Shown here: piece after piece, positions 56,186 through 64,000 of the stretch
Position numbering within the stretch: position 1 is the stretch's first letter
Layout: every line of letters starts with the position of its first letter
From: Brevibacillus ruminantium
GTDB lineage: Bacteria > Bacillota > Bacilli > Brevibacillales > Brevibacillaceae
NCBI RefSeq assembly: GCF_023746555.1
Contig: NZ_CP098755.1
Location: 3,546,501 to 3,610,500 of the forward strand
Length of the DNA: 64,000 nucleotides
Reading direction: 5' to 3'
Made by a program: the position numbers and the translations under genes
The notes under the pieces: model-generated
The model's database searches: none
What the model was told of the DNA's origin: nothing
Seen by the model: the letters and a program-made list of their open reading frames with translations, nothing else

Positions 56186-56513
56186 TGCAACGAGCGGCAT
56201 ACGTCGCCAATTTTGTCCCTTTGTCCACCTGGTAGCTTTCGATCGCTTTGATCAGGCCGATCGTACCGATGGAGATCAGGTCTTCGCTGTCTTCTCCAGT
56301 GTTTTCAAATTTTTTCACAATATGAGCAACCAGCCGCAAGTTATGCTCAATCAGTTTATTCCGTGCGACCGGGTCGCCCTTGGCCATGAGCCGGAGATAC
56401 TTTTCCTCTTCCGTGTCAGGCAGCGGCTGGGGAAAAGCATTGTTTTTCACATAGGCCACGAACAGCATGATTTCTTTGATAAACAGCGATAGCGCTGCAA
56501 AGATGCTGGACAC
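56166..56513 (-). CDS. sigK: sigma-K precursor, N-terminal half (spoIVCB-like)
   Basis: Encodes the N-terminal 116 residues of pro-SigK: a hydrophobic 20-residue pro-sequence ([19 protein letters not shown]) ending just before [11 protein letters not shown], then regions 1.2-2 ([45 protein letters not shown]). Known: the pro-sequence is removed by SpoIVFB at engulfment. The GTG at 56513 is preferred over that at 56522, because GGGAGG is eight bases before it. Unexcised, the frame reads on to 55749 with 138 non-native residues. Confidence 0.93.
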
Positions 56514-56714
56514 GTTTGCCACCTCCCACGAAGGATATGCGCTTATTTAACCTTATGTGGGCTCCTGCCTACACGTGCATGTACGCGGGAACTCTGCCAA
56601 AAAAAGAAGAACTTTGCCTGCTTCACCCCTTGTACCTGCCTGTTCTAAAGTCTAGAACAACATTTTCGCGTTATCTCCATCTGTATTTATCCTTATAAGC
56701 TAAGGGGCATGTGC

Positions 56715-56757
56715 AATAAAAAAAGGACTCAAGACACAAAGTCTCGAATCCTTTTGA
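56715..56757 (-). terminator. rho-independent terminator
   Basis: Minus strand 15-bp stem AAAAGGATTCGAGAC/GTCTTGAGTCCTTTT (two G-U), followed by T residues, downstream of the small membrane protein gene. Confidence 0.85.
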
Positions 56758-56795
56758 CGGTGAAAAATCAACCGTTTTTTATGATCAAGTGATGC

Positions 56796-56984
56796 TTACT
56801 GCTTGCGAACGAGTTCTTCCAATCGCTCCAGCCGTCTTTCCAATTCCTTCACTTTTTTCTTCAGCCCAGAGCGAACCACAAAGTAAATGATTAGCCCCAC
56901 CGGCAGGCCTATCATGATTAGAAAGGCAATGATCTGAAAAAGCAGCGTCCCCCATTCGAGACTGACTGCGCCAAAGTCCAGCAT
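56796..56984 (-). CDS. small membrane protein with coiled-coil tail
   Basis: A 62-residue protein: one hydrophobic segment near 15-37 and a charged coiled coil (KKKVKELERRLERLEELVRK). Chromosomal, between sigK and a coiled-coil lipoprotein-like gene. Function unknown. Confidence 0.7.
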   Translation of the reverse strand: MLDFGAVSLEWGTLLFQIIAFLIMIGLPVGLIIYFVVRSGLKKKVKELERRLERLEELVRKQ

Positions 56985-57022
56985 GCTGAAAAACCCCCTC
57001 CCTTTCGCTTTTCTTCCCGTTT

Positions 57023-58039
57023 CTATTCTTTTAGAAAGTCGGCTGCTTTCTGGTAGTAGCCCTCGGCTTTCTTCTTGTAACCTGCCAGATTTTGCTCGGC
57101 AGCTGCTACACTTTTCTTCGCCTCCGCGATCGCCTCTGTCCCTGCTTGGACAGCTTCTTCAAATGCTTTTTGGCGCTCGCTTCTATTGGCAATCTCACCA
57201 CTAACCTGCTGCCACAATACTTGCGCCTGATTCATATCACCTTGCAGTGTCTCAGCAATTCCGGACAGCGCCGTCGTCTTTTTCTCCACCTGGGACTGAA
57301 GCGTGCGAACACCATCCATCAGGGCGTTCATGCTGTTCGCGATCGACGATGCAATCGCACGATCCGTTTGTGTCAGCCCGGACTTCGGGCCCATGGAAGC
57401 CAGCTCTTCGGACAGCGAAGCCAAATCAGTCAGATGCTGCTCGAAAATGGCCAGGTCCCCAGAAATCTGGTATTCGGATATGTATTTGATATTTTCTGCA
57501 ATGTCGGATTCCAGCTTGCCAAACTGCTCGACTTTTTTATTCATTTCCGCTTTTTCTTGCGCTTTCCGTTCAGCCATTTCCTTCTGGACGGCTTCTGCCT
57601 TTTCACTGACCTGCTTTTGCAAAGCATCTAGCTTTGTCTGGTACTCCTCCGTTTGCATGGCAAGCAATTCGGTGTTGGCCTCGTAATGTTCTCGCCATGT
57701 ATCCTGTAGCACCAGCCTCTCCCTGTTGACCGACGCTGCCAGGCTTTCTCCTTGACCTTCGGCGGCGTGCAGCTTTAGACTCTCCCCCTCTACCGTGCCC
57801 TCATAGAGATAACGGTTATTTTTTAATTGGGGCAGGCCATCCACTGTCTCTACCTGTGCTTCGTTGATTTCCAGGGTAATCCCTTCTTTTCCAGGAAGGA
57901 CCTTGGCGTACAGGATTCGATTTTCATCCTGGTAGAAGTAGCCAGCGGCATAGGTGACAGCGGTAAGAGAGCGAACTGCGATCCCTGCGCCTACCAGCAC
58001 AATGAGAATCAATAGTATGAGGAACCCTTTCTTTTTCAA
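57023..58039 (-). CDS. membrane-anchored coiled-coil protein
   Basis: A 338-residue protein: N-terminal anchor (GFLILLILIVLVGAGIAV), a beta-rich segment to about 115, then long coiled coils (LDALQKQVSEKAEAVQKEMA; MNQAQVLWQQVSGEIANRSE). Extracytoplasmic by topology. Likely cell-surface or envelope protein; no family recognised. Confidence 0.7.
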   Translation of the reverse strand: MKKKGFLILLILIVLVGAGIAVRSLTAVTYAAGYFYQDENRILYAKVLPGKEGITLEINEAQVETVDGLPQLKNNRYLYEGTVEGESLKLHAAEGQGESLAASVNRERLVLQDTWREHYEANTELLAMQTEEYQTKLDALQKQVSEKAEAVQKEMAERKAQEKAEMNKKVEQFGKLESDIAENIKYISEYQISGDLAIFEQHLTDLASLSEELASMGPKSGLTQTDRAIASSIANSMNALMDGVRTLQSQVEKKTTALSGIAETLQGDMNQAQVLWQQVSGEIANRSERQKAFEEAVQAGTEAIAEAKKSVAAAEQNLAGYKKKAEGYYQKAADFLKE

Positions 58040-58153
58040 TGGTATCCGGCGACCCCTTTACATTCTTTTTTGCAAAACCAAGCCCTTCTATTTTACCATA
58101 TCCTCCCTCGGAGTCTCTCTAGCGGAGGACAGATTTCGTTCCAGAAGACTAAA

Positions 58154-58184
58154 CCCCGGGATGCAAGACCACTGCACCCCGGGG
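58154..58184 (-). terminator. hairpin terminator of the acetyltransferase gene
   Basis: CCCCGGG-A-TGCA pairs with TGCA-CCCGGGG; on the minus strand TTTAGT follows. Confidence 0.55.
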
Positions 58185-58205
58185 CTATCTGACTATGACT
58201 TCTAT

Positions 58206-58772
58206 TTAAATAGGGACCGCGAGCAGCTTTACCATATGGTGATAGAGATGGCCGCTTACCGTCAGTGAGCTGTCTGCACGATATCCGAGAGATTCGTAGA
58301 GTTTACGTGCTCGTCCATTATCATTCTCAACCAGGAGAGCAGTACGCTCATGTCCCTGCTTAATCGCTTCCTCTTCAAATCTGGCGATCAGTTGTTTTCC
58401 TAGCCCTTTTCCTCGGTGACTGGGAGAAACAACGAGCGTATCCAAATAAAATTCATCGTTGCGCGCCTCTTTCTTAATAACCGGCTCCTGCCCTGTCAGC
58501 TGCTTCAGTCGCTCTGCGAAGGGTTTGTCCAGTTCATCTGTCCGGCTTCCGTGATAGCAGATCAAAACACCGACAGGCTGACCTGCAACTACGACTACTA
58601 AGCTGTTTTCAAAGCTGATTCGATTGCTTGGCTCACTGAAAAATTTCTCCAAAACAGGAATGGCTTCTTCCGGTTTGTCTGCTCCGGTCAGCGTGTAGGC
58701 AATGTCTCCAATCGCTTCAAAGATTAGAGGTGCCGCTAAGCGCGCATCCTCTGGAGTCGCGTATCGTATCAT
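58206..58772 (-). CDS. GNAT-family N-acetyltransferase
   Basis: A 188-residue acetyltransferase. The acetyl-CoA-binding motif A is YLDTLVVSPSHRGKGLGKQL; the C-terminal part has GRARKLYESLGYRADS. Substrate unknown. Chromosomal gene. Confidence 0.85.
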   Translation of the reverse strand: MIRYATPEDARLAAPLIFEAIGDIAYTLTGADKPEEAIPVLEKFFSEPSNRISFENSLVVVVAGQPVGVLICYHGSRTDELDKPFAERLKQLTGQEPVIKKEARNDEFYLDTLVVSPSHRGKGLGKQLIARFEEEAIKQGHERTALLVENDNGRARKLYESLGYRADSSLTVSGHLYHHMVKLLAVPI

Positions 58773-59031
58773 ATTGGCCTCCTTGCATCCGCGTCATTTT
58801 GTATTTGTATCAAGTCTACGGATGGACACACCGTACTATTGTGCCATAACGGAAGGAAAAGGTCGACCTCCAAAGTTTACAAACGCTTTAGAAAAACTTG
58901 GCTTATCGCCAAGTCAAATAGCGAAAGCCTTCGTTTTCCTTATACTTTCACCATTTAACGCGTTAGCGAAATTAACTTTCCGAAAGTAAAAAAAGACGCC
59001 TCTTCACAGAAGCGCCTTATCTGGCCATCCT
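58773..59031. other. intergenic region with inverted repeat
   Basis: No supported gene. Contains ACTTGGC-TTATC-GCCAAGT near 58899-58917 and a 55-codon plus-strand frame (DTPYYCAITEGKGRPPKFTN) without a ribosome site. The leftmost part is the terminator of the next gene. Confidence 0.4.
58988..59016 (-). terminator. rho-independent terminator of the HD-GYP gene
   Basis: Minus strand GGCGCTTCT-GTGA-AGAGGCGTC followed by TTTTTTT. Confidence 0.9.
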
Positions 59032-60099
59032 TTATCCAATCATTTTCTCAATCATGAGCTGGCGATGATTTCGCAAATCAATGAATTCCTGTGCTCGCCT
59101 TACCAAAGGCCGCATCGGCTCGTCTTTATGGATCAGGATAATCTCTACCTCTTCTCCATTATTTAGCCTCGCTTTGGAACCCACGTACAGTTGTGCAATA
59201 TAGTGTACAAAAACGCTTACAATTTCGATACTGATCAAACCGTCACAAGCCAATTTCCACATCTGCTGTGCCGCCTCAAAGGGGGAGGTTCGTGATTTGT
59301 ACACACGATCCGAACAGATCGCATCAAAGATATCGGCGACCGCCAATACCTGGCTTTCAATCGGGATCTCCTCTTCTGTACGGCCCTCTGGATAACCGGA
59401 GCCATCCAGACGCTCATGATGAAGAAGCGCACAGAGTTTGAGGGTTTCACAGCTCCCCTCCATCTGGTTAATCATCTCATAGCCGTAAATGGTATGTTTC
59501 TTCATCTCGTTGAACTCCTGCTCGGTCAATTGACCCGGTTTCAACAAAATTTCCTTGGGCACCTGCATCTTGCCAATGTCATGTAAAAAGCCTGCCGCTC
59601 CCATCACCCGAGTCCGCTCCTCCTTCCACTTGAGAAGCCTGGCAATCAGGGTGGAGAGAATGCCAACATTTATGGAGTGGCGATAGGTATAGCTGTCTGC
59701 TCCTTCCAGCACATACAGTGAACGAAACAGGCTCATTCGCTTTTCCGTTGAAACAGCCACCCTCTGAAACGCCTGAGTAAATTCTTCAAGTCTCGGCATC
59801 TTTTCCAACTGAACACTTTCAAACAAACGCCTTGTATCCTCCATCGCTTCCAGATAGGAAGTGACACTCTCCTGATCCAATTCCAAACCAAACAACTGGT
59901 TAGAGATGGCTTCTCCATCTCCTTCCGACCACACTTCATCAGATACATATACGCTGCGGATTTGCTGATTTCGCAACAGTCTGATGTGGTTCTCCGTCAA
60001 TACCGTTGTCTTTGGAAGAAGCAAGACTCCCGTATTGGAGTACAGATCCTGATTCAAAACTCGTCCAATAAGATTATGGCTGACCGTAACTGCCGACAT
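59032..60099 (-). CDS. HD-GYP domain protein (cyclic-di-GMP phosphodiesterase type)
   Basis: A 355-residue protein: N-terminal regulatory region and a C-terminal HD-GYP domain with YRHSINVGILS, FLHDIGKMQVPKEIL and HHERLDGSGYP motifs complete. It probably hydrolyses cyclic di-GMP. Start at MSAVTVSH with GAAAGG nine bases upstream. Chromosomal. Confidence 0.88.
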   Translation of the reverse strand: MSAVTVSHNLIGRVLNQDLYSNTGVLLLPKTTVLTENHIRLLRNQQIRSVYVSDEVWSEGDGEAISNQLFGLELDQESVTSYLEAMEDTRRLFESVQLEKMPRLEEFTQAFQRVAVSTEKRMSLFRSLYVLEGADSYTYRHSINVGILSTLIARLLKWKEERTRVMGAAGFLHDIGKMQVPKEILLKPGQLTEQEFNEMKKHTIYGYEMINQMEGSCETLKLCALLHHERLDGSGYPEGRTEEEIPIESQVLAVADIFDAICSDRVYKSRTSPFEAAQQMWKLACDGLISIEIVSVFVHYIAQLYVGSKARLNNGEEVEIILIHKDEPMRPLVRRAQEFIDLRNHRQLMIEKMIG

Positions 60100-60278
60100 A
60101 GGACCATACCTTTCCCACAGCACTTTTCTAAATTATAGGAAAATTACCTCTTGACTGGCAACCCCCATTTTTCCATCACTGGCTAATTGTGCCTAAGTCA
60201 CTTTCCTTCCTTTTATCATATGATAGTAGGCAATCAAAAAAGTGCGGTTTTGTTTAGGAAGGAGGTGGACTGTTCGAA

Positions 60279-60770
60279 ATGACCTCATTGTATTTTACAA
60301 GTAAAGCATGGAGACAGATTGAGCAGGCAGTGAGAAGAAAACCATCCTTGGAAACAGGGGGCGTACTGATGGGATATCCGCTCAACGATGAGGAATGGCT
60401 AGTGACCTATGCCAGTGGTCCTGGTCCCAAAGCCGTTCACCAGCCCAACTCCATCATGTTCGATGATCAGCATCTATCCAATTTGGTAAAAAGGCAAAGC
60501 AGGCGGAGGCCATGGAAGTATATCGGGGACTGGCATAGCCACACCATCAAACGTCTAGCACCCAGCAAAGGCGACCGCCAGACAATTTGGACCAAGGCCT
60601 CCCAGTCGAAATATATGTCCCCCGCACCCTTCATGCTGATCGTCGGTCTCGACAAGCGGAATCAATTGCAAGCTCGCGCCTATACGCTGGCCGATAAGCT
60701 GTACCCCGTAAAAAATCTCAAACTGGTGGACCGTCAATTTCTCCTACAACGCGGCGAAAAATCTCCATAG
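60279..60770 (+). CDS. JAB/MPN (M67) metalloprotease-like protein
   Basis: A 163-residue protein with the JAMM motif: Glu in SLETGGVLMG and HSHTIKRLAPSKGD (H-x-H...S-x2-D). Prokaryotic JAB proteins are isopeptidase- or sulfur-carrier-protein-processing enzymes. AAGGAGGTGG precedes ATG. Convergent with pbpI, overlapping 53 bases. Confidence 0.85.
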   Translation: MTSLYFTSKAWRQIEQAVRRKPSLETGGVLMGYPLNDEEWLVTYASGPGPKAVHQPNSIMFDDQHLSNLVKRQSRRRPWKYIGDWHSHTIKRLAPSKGDRQTIWTKASQSKYMSPAPFMLIVGLDKRNQLQARAYTLADKLYPVKNLKLVDRQFLLQRGEKSP

Positions 60771-62511
60771 CCCGATTGCCCCCGTATGCTGGCTGGTTCT
60801 CCGCTACGACACAGATTGCGAAGCGCGGTTTGTCAGCGGGAGCATACCCCGCAAACCAGAGGTGGTTCCTTTCATTTGCTCCGGTCCCTGTCTGCGCTGT
60901 CCCGCTCTTTCCAGCGATTGGCCAGGGACTATTCTCCAAAAGCTTGCCTGTCCCAGTGGTCACCACAAGCCTGAGCAACCGTTTCAGCTTGCTGGCCGTT
61001 ACATAATCAATCCCCTGTTCCGTTAGTGCCTGAACCGGAAATCGATAAAAGGACTGGCTGTTTTTATAGGTGATCTCTGAGACTAGCCTCACCTGGGATG
61101 GCTGACCTCCACGGAGGATGGTGATCATCAGATTGGCCGCCTGAAGGGGGGTGATGCGCACATCCCTTTGGCCGATCGCCGTCTGGATCAAGACTCCCTC
61201 ATCCTTGCGGGAAACCTGCTCTAAAAACACCCGCCCTGTCTCCTCGCCATCTAGCTGCCGAAACCCCTGCAGTTTAAACAAATGGTCCGTGCGATGACCG
61301 ACCTGCGTTTGCAATCCTAAACGCCGGGCATACTCATCCAGCTTGTCTCCCCCGACTCGCTTGGCAATCTCGGCAAATGTGATATTGCATGACTGTGCGA
61401 AGGCTTCCTCCATCGTCAGTGACCCATGCCCTTCCTTTTTCCAGCAGGAAAAACCGTACTTTCCATAGCTGCCGCTGCAGTGAAAGCGTTCCGTCGGCGA
61501 CACCACTCCTTCGGCCAAAGCAGCCGCAGCGACTACGATTTTGAATACGGAACCGGGAGGAAGCTGTTTGACCGCTCGATTTTGCCAGGCTCCTTTTTCT
61601 ACCTCCACCCGAGACTGATCATAGACAGGCCGGCTCACCATAGCTCGAATATCGCCGCTTTCTGCATCCAATACTACAATCGAGCCTTGATTGAGCCCTT
61701 CTTCATCTGCAAATCTCTCCACCTGGCGCTGCAGACGGGCATCCAGTGTCGTCACCAGGGAGAGCGGGTAGTACTCGTTGTTCTGCGTGGTGTAGCGAAT
61801 ATCCAGACCACGCATCGGGTTTCCTTCCCCGTCTACATAGTAAGAGAGAATGGAAGGTTCAATCCCCTGCAAAAAACGATCAAAACTGCGTTCCAATCCA
61901 GATGCCCCGGTCGTTGTCTCGGCGTTTTTTTTGCCTTGGGCCCATTCGTCCGGATAGAGAGACTTGACCAATTCAGGGTTGCGGTGGATATAGCCAACCA
62001 CATGTTTCGCTACTTCGTTTTCGCGGTAGCGTTCGGTAACAGCAAGCGATACAATTCCCGGAATCGCCAGTTGGTTGATTCTCTCGGCTTGCTGCTGTGA
62101 GAGCGGGATGAGGCGTTTTGTCGAGTCACGCAGCATGATCGGCGCTTTGGCATTTTTCATCGCTTCCGCCAAGCGCTCTTCGCTGATCCCGGTAATTCCG
62201 GACAGCCGTTTGAGACCATCGGTACCCTGCAGGCTGCCGCGTGCCAATGGGAAGAGAATCAGCGCCAACTGCTCTTCACCCGTAAAGCGATAGCCGTTCC
62301 GATCCAGTATATCCCCCCTGCCGCTGTGCAGGACAATGCTCTGCTGGCGTTGTCTGACTGAATTCTTGACCAGATCGATCCCCCGGCGGGTAAAACGGTG
62401 GGAGGCGCCCAACTGAATCCACCAGAGCCTGGCTGTCAACCCGATCCACAGAATCGTCATCCCTAACATCAAGATAAACTGCCTTCTTTTTATCCGCCGC
62501 TCTACCTGCAT
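60718..62511 (-). CDS. pbpI: class B penicillin-binding protein (PbpI-like)
   Basis: A 597-residue PBP: N-terminal membrane anchor (FILMLGMTILWIGLTARLWW), dimerisation domain, and transpeptidase domain with LPPGSVFKIV (S-x-x-K), SCNITF (S-x-N) and GKSGTAQTG (K-S-G). Cross-links septal or spore peptidoglycan. Start at MQVERRIK with GGGGAGGG upstream. Gene order with udk and yrrM matches pbpI (yrrR) in Bacilli. Confidence 0.9.
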   Translation of the reverse strand: MQVERRIKRRQFILMLGMTILWIGLTARLWWIQLGASHRFTRRGIDLVKNSVRQRQQSIVLHSGRGDILDRNGYRFTGEEQLALILFPLARGSLQGTDGLKRLSGITGISEERLAEAMKNAKAPIMLRDSTKRLIPLSQQQAERINQLAIPGIVSLAVTERYRENEVAKHVVGYIHRNPELVKSLYPDEWAQGKKNAETTTGASGLERSFDRFLQGIEPSILSYYVDGEGNPMRGLDIRYTTQNNEYYPLSLVTTLDARLQRQVERFADEEGLNQGSIVVLDAESGDIRAMVSRPVYDQSRVEVEKGAWQNRAVKQLPPGSVFKIVVAAAALAEGVVSPTERFHCSGSYGKYGFSCWKKEGHGSLTMEEAFAQSCNITFAEIAKRVGGDKLDEYARRLGLQTQVGHRTDHLFKLQGFRQLDGEETGRVFLEQVSRKDEGVLIQTAIGQRDVRITPLQAANLMITILRGGQPSQVRLVSEITYKNSQSFYRFPVQALTEQGIDYVTASKLKRLLRLVVTTGTGKLLENSPWPIAGKSGTAQTGTGANERNHLWFAGYAPADKPRFAICVVAENQPAYGGNRAMEIFRRVVGEIDGPPV

Positions 62512-62564
62512 GGCCGTTCCCTCCCCTGCCTTTTTCATCCAGTATGTCCCGAATGAGGAGCAGG

Positions 62565-62595
62565 AAAACAAAAAACACGCCGATTTCCGGCGTGC
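62565..62595 (-). terminator. rho-independent terminator after udk
   Basis: Minus strand CACGCCG-GAAAT-CGGCGTG followed by TTTTTTGTTTT. Confidence 0.9.
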
Positions 62596-62628
62596 TGCTT
62601 GCGCGTGCCACATCAAACAGTGGCGGTA

Positions 62629-63279
62629 CTATTGTTGAGAAGGGTGGGAGACCTTCCGTTTTTCTTCCAAAATATCGCGGATTTTCGTCGAAAGCAAATC
62701 CAAAGCTACCCGATTGTAGCCGCCCTCTGGAATAATCACATCGGCATACCGCTTCGTAGGCTCGATGAACTGCAGATGCATCGGGCGGACCACTTCCAAA
62801 TACTGATTCACAACCGATTCCAGGGAACGTCCTCTCTCCTCAATATCACGCACGATCCGGCGGACAATCCGTACATCCGCATCGGTATCGACAAAGACTT
62901 TAATATCCATCAGATCACGAATCCGAGGGTCCTCCAGGATAAGCATCCCCTCTAGAATGATGACGTTTTTCGATTCGACCCGCTCTGTTTCTTGCTTGCG
63001 ATTGTGAACCTTGAAATCGTAAATCGGCTTCTGTATCGATCGACCCTGTATCAGCTCCTGCAATTGATGAAGCATCAGATCGTTATCGAATGCAAACGGA
63101 TGATCATAATTAGTGAGTACCCGCTCTTCCACACTGAGGTGGCTTTGATCTTTGTAATAGGAGTCCTGTTCAATCATCGTGACGCTGTCATTCTGGAATT
63201 GACGGTACAATTCCCTCGCTACTGTCGTCTTGCCGGAACCGCTTCCCCCTGCAACCCCAATCACTACGGGGTGACTCAT
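62629..63279 (-). CDS. udk: uridine kinase
   Basis: A 216-residue uridine/cytidine kinase: Walker [18 protein letters not shown], the [20 protein letters not shown] substrate region, and [20 protein letters not shown]. Phosphorylates uridine and cytidine in pyrimidine salvage. Full length for the family. Confidence 0.95.
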   Translation of the reverse strand: MSHPVVIGVAGGSGSGKTTVARELYRQFQNDSVTMIEQDSYYKDQSHLSVEERVLTNYDHPFAFDNDLMLHQLQELIQGRSIQKPIYDFKVHNRKQETERVESKNVIILEGMLILEDPRIRDLMDIKVFVDTDADVRIVRRIVRDIEERGRSLESVVNQYLEVVRPMHLQFIEPTKRYADVIIPEGGYNRVALDLLSTKIRDILEEKRKVSHPSQQ

Positions 63280-63366
63280 GATCCATATCCCCTTCCTCTT
63301 GCCTTCCTCAAAAACTGGTCTTGAGGTAACTCATCTTTGAAAAGTTGTGTAATCTGTTTTTTCTTT

Positions 63367-63999
63367 CTATCTTTTGAAGCTGACAGCCAGACCATCCCCT
63401 ACCGGAATGAACGTCGTTTCCAGGTCTGGATGCTCAGTTAAATATTGGTTAAATCGGTTCAGTTTGTCCACCATGGATCGCTGTCTTTTCCCCGCTTCCT
63501 CCGGAGAGGCAACCAGACCGCGAAACAGCACGTTGTCTGTCAAAACAAGTCCTCCGGGGCGCAGCATCGGCAGGTACAGATCCAGAAATTTCTGGTACTG
63601 TCCTTTGGCAGCATCAATGAACAGACAGTCAAATTCTGCCTCATCCGCCAGTCCTGTCGTCGCATCTCGATGCAGGATTTCTACGCGCTTCTCGACTCCG
63701 GCCTGGCTTAAATTGGCTTTGGCGCGGGCAAGCCGTTCCTCATCGATCTCCATGGTCACGATGCTGGCTTCCGGTGCAGCCTCCGCCAACCAAATCGTTG
63801 AATACCCGATGGCCGTCCCGATCTCCAAAATTCGTTTCGGACGGTGGAGCAATAGGTAGGAACGCATGACTTGAGCGGTTGGCAACTGCACAATCGGAAT
63901 CCCTTCCTCCTGTGCCTCCTTTTCCAATCGCTGAAGCAGCGGCGAACGCGGGGGAACCAGTCCGGAAATATATTGATCGATCACTGGATTGGTTATCAT
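63367..63999 (-). CDS. trmR: O-methyltransferase, YrrM/TrmR-like
   Basis: A 210-residue class I SAM methyltransferase: RILEIGTAIGYSTIWLA, then VTMEIDEERLARAKANLSQA, FDCLFIDAAKGQYQKFLDLY, VLTDNVLFRG. In B. subtilis YrrM (TrmR) methylates 5-hydroxyuridine in tRNA wobble position, and the gene is near udk as here. The start is close to the window edge but looks complete. Confidence 0.85.
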   Translation of the reverse strand: MITNPVIDQYISGLVPPRSPLLQRLEKEAQEEGIPIVQLPTAQVMRSYLLLHRPKRILEIGTAIGYSTIWLAEAAPEASIVTMEIDEERLARAKANLSQAGVEKRVEILHRDATTGLADEAEFDCLFIDAAKGQYQKFLDLYLPMLRPGGLVLTDNVLFRGLVASPEEAGKRQRSMVDKLNRFNQYLTEHPDLETTFIPVGDGLAVSFKR

Positions 64000-64000
64000 T

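Noticed and set aside
58822..58989. 55-codon plus-strand ORF downstream of the GNAT gene
   Set aside because: No ribosome site; contains a perfect inverted repeat; more likely intergenic or a short dispersed repeat.
61426..62100. 224-codon plus-strand frame over pbpI
   Set aside because: Shadow of the transpeptidase gene.
1..64000. CRISPR arrays or insertion sequences
   Set aside because: No regularly spaced direct repeats of CRISPR length and no transposase-like ORF seen; the only repeat array is the 12-base iteron set.

Overview
The window comes from an endospore-forming member of the Bacillales, most like Brevibacillus or another Paenibacillaceae (inference from protein style, strong AGGAGG ribosome sites and frequent GTG/TTG starts). 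It is built around one event: the mother-cell sigma factor gene sigK, read on the minus strand, is split. Its 3' half lies at 546-911 and its 5' half at 56166-56513. The DNA between is a complete-looking prophage of 55,257 bp. This is the arrangement of the Bacillus subtilis skin element: the sigK halves rejoin when a large serine recombinase (945-2447, ending 33 bases before the 3' half) excises the intervening DNA during sporulation.

Almost all of the prophage is transcribed leftward (minus strand). From right to left: a cargo pair on the plus strand next to the right junction (TcmP-like protein and Gp37/Gp68-type three-Cys protein, 54223-56108); the immunity switch (plus-strand repressor 53500-53946, divergent Cro-like gene 53118-53339, shared operators); an early region of small genes; the recombination/replication block in skin order (YqaJ exonuclease, RecT, DnaD-like initiator carrying seven 12-base iterons, helicase loader, DnaB); about 10 kb of small accessory genes; a Cys-rich HTH regulator (34056-34694) followed by a candidate late promoter with direct repeats and a leader terminator; ParB-like and cytosine methyltransferase genes; then packaging and structural genes of the PBSX/skin contractile-tail type, from terminase (30.3 kb) through sheath, tube, tape measure and baseplate to fibre and lysis genes (4.1 kb). 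A low-GC insert (15.2-19.3 kb) holding a lipoprotein, an antirepressor and two HTH regulators interrupts the tail operon. A SRAP protein and a broken phospholipase-D-like gene lie near the recombinase.

Less routine signals: a textbook -1 frameshift site in the tail chaperone gene; a 265-nt folded RNA with a tRNA-like T-arm and closing stem (50793-51059); and several short plus-strand units, each promoter plus hairpin plus terminator, lying against the leftward operons (best at 30.64 and 16.65 kb).

Outside the element, the right flank is chromosomal: small membrane proteins, a GNAT acetyltransferase, an HD-GYP protein, a JAB-domain protein, a class B penicillin-binding protein, udk and a YrrM/TrmR-type O-methyltransferase, an order resembling the yrrM-udk-pbpI neighbourhood of Bacilli. 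The left flank holds one small membrane protein gene downstream of sigK. Many genes of 40-53 codons were found by reading and are listed.
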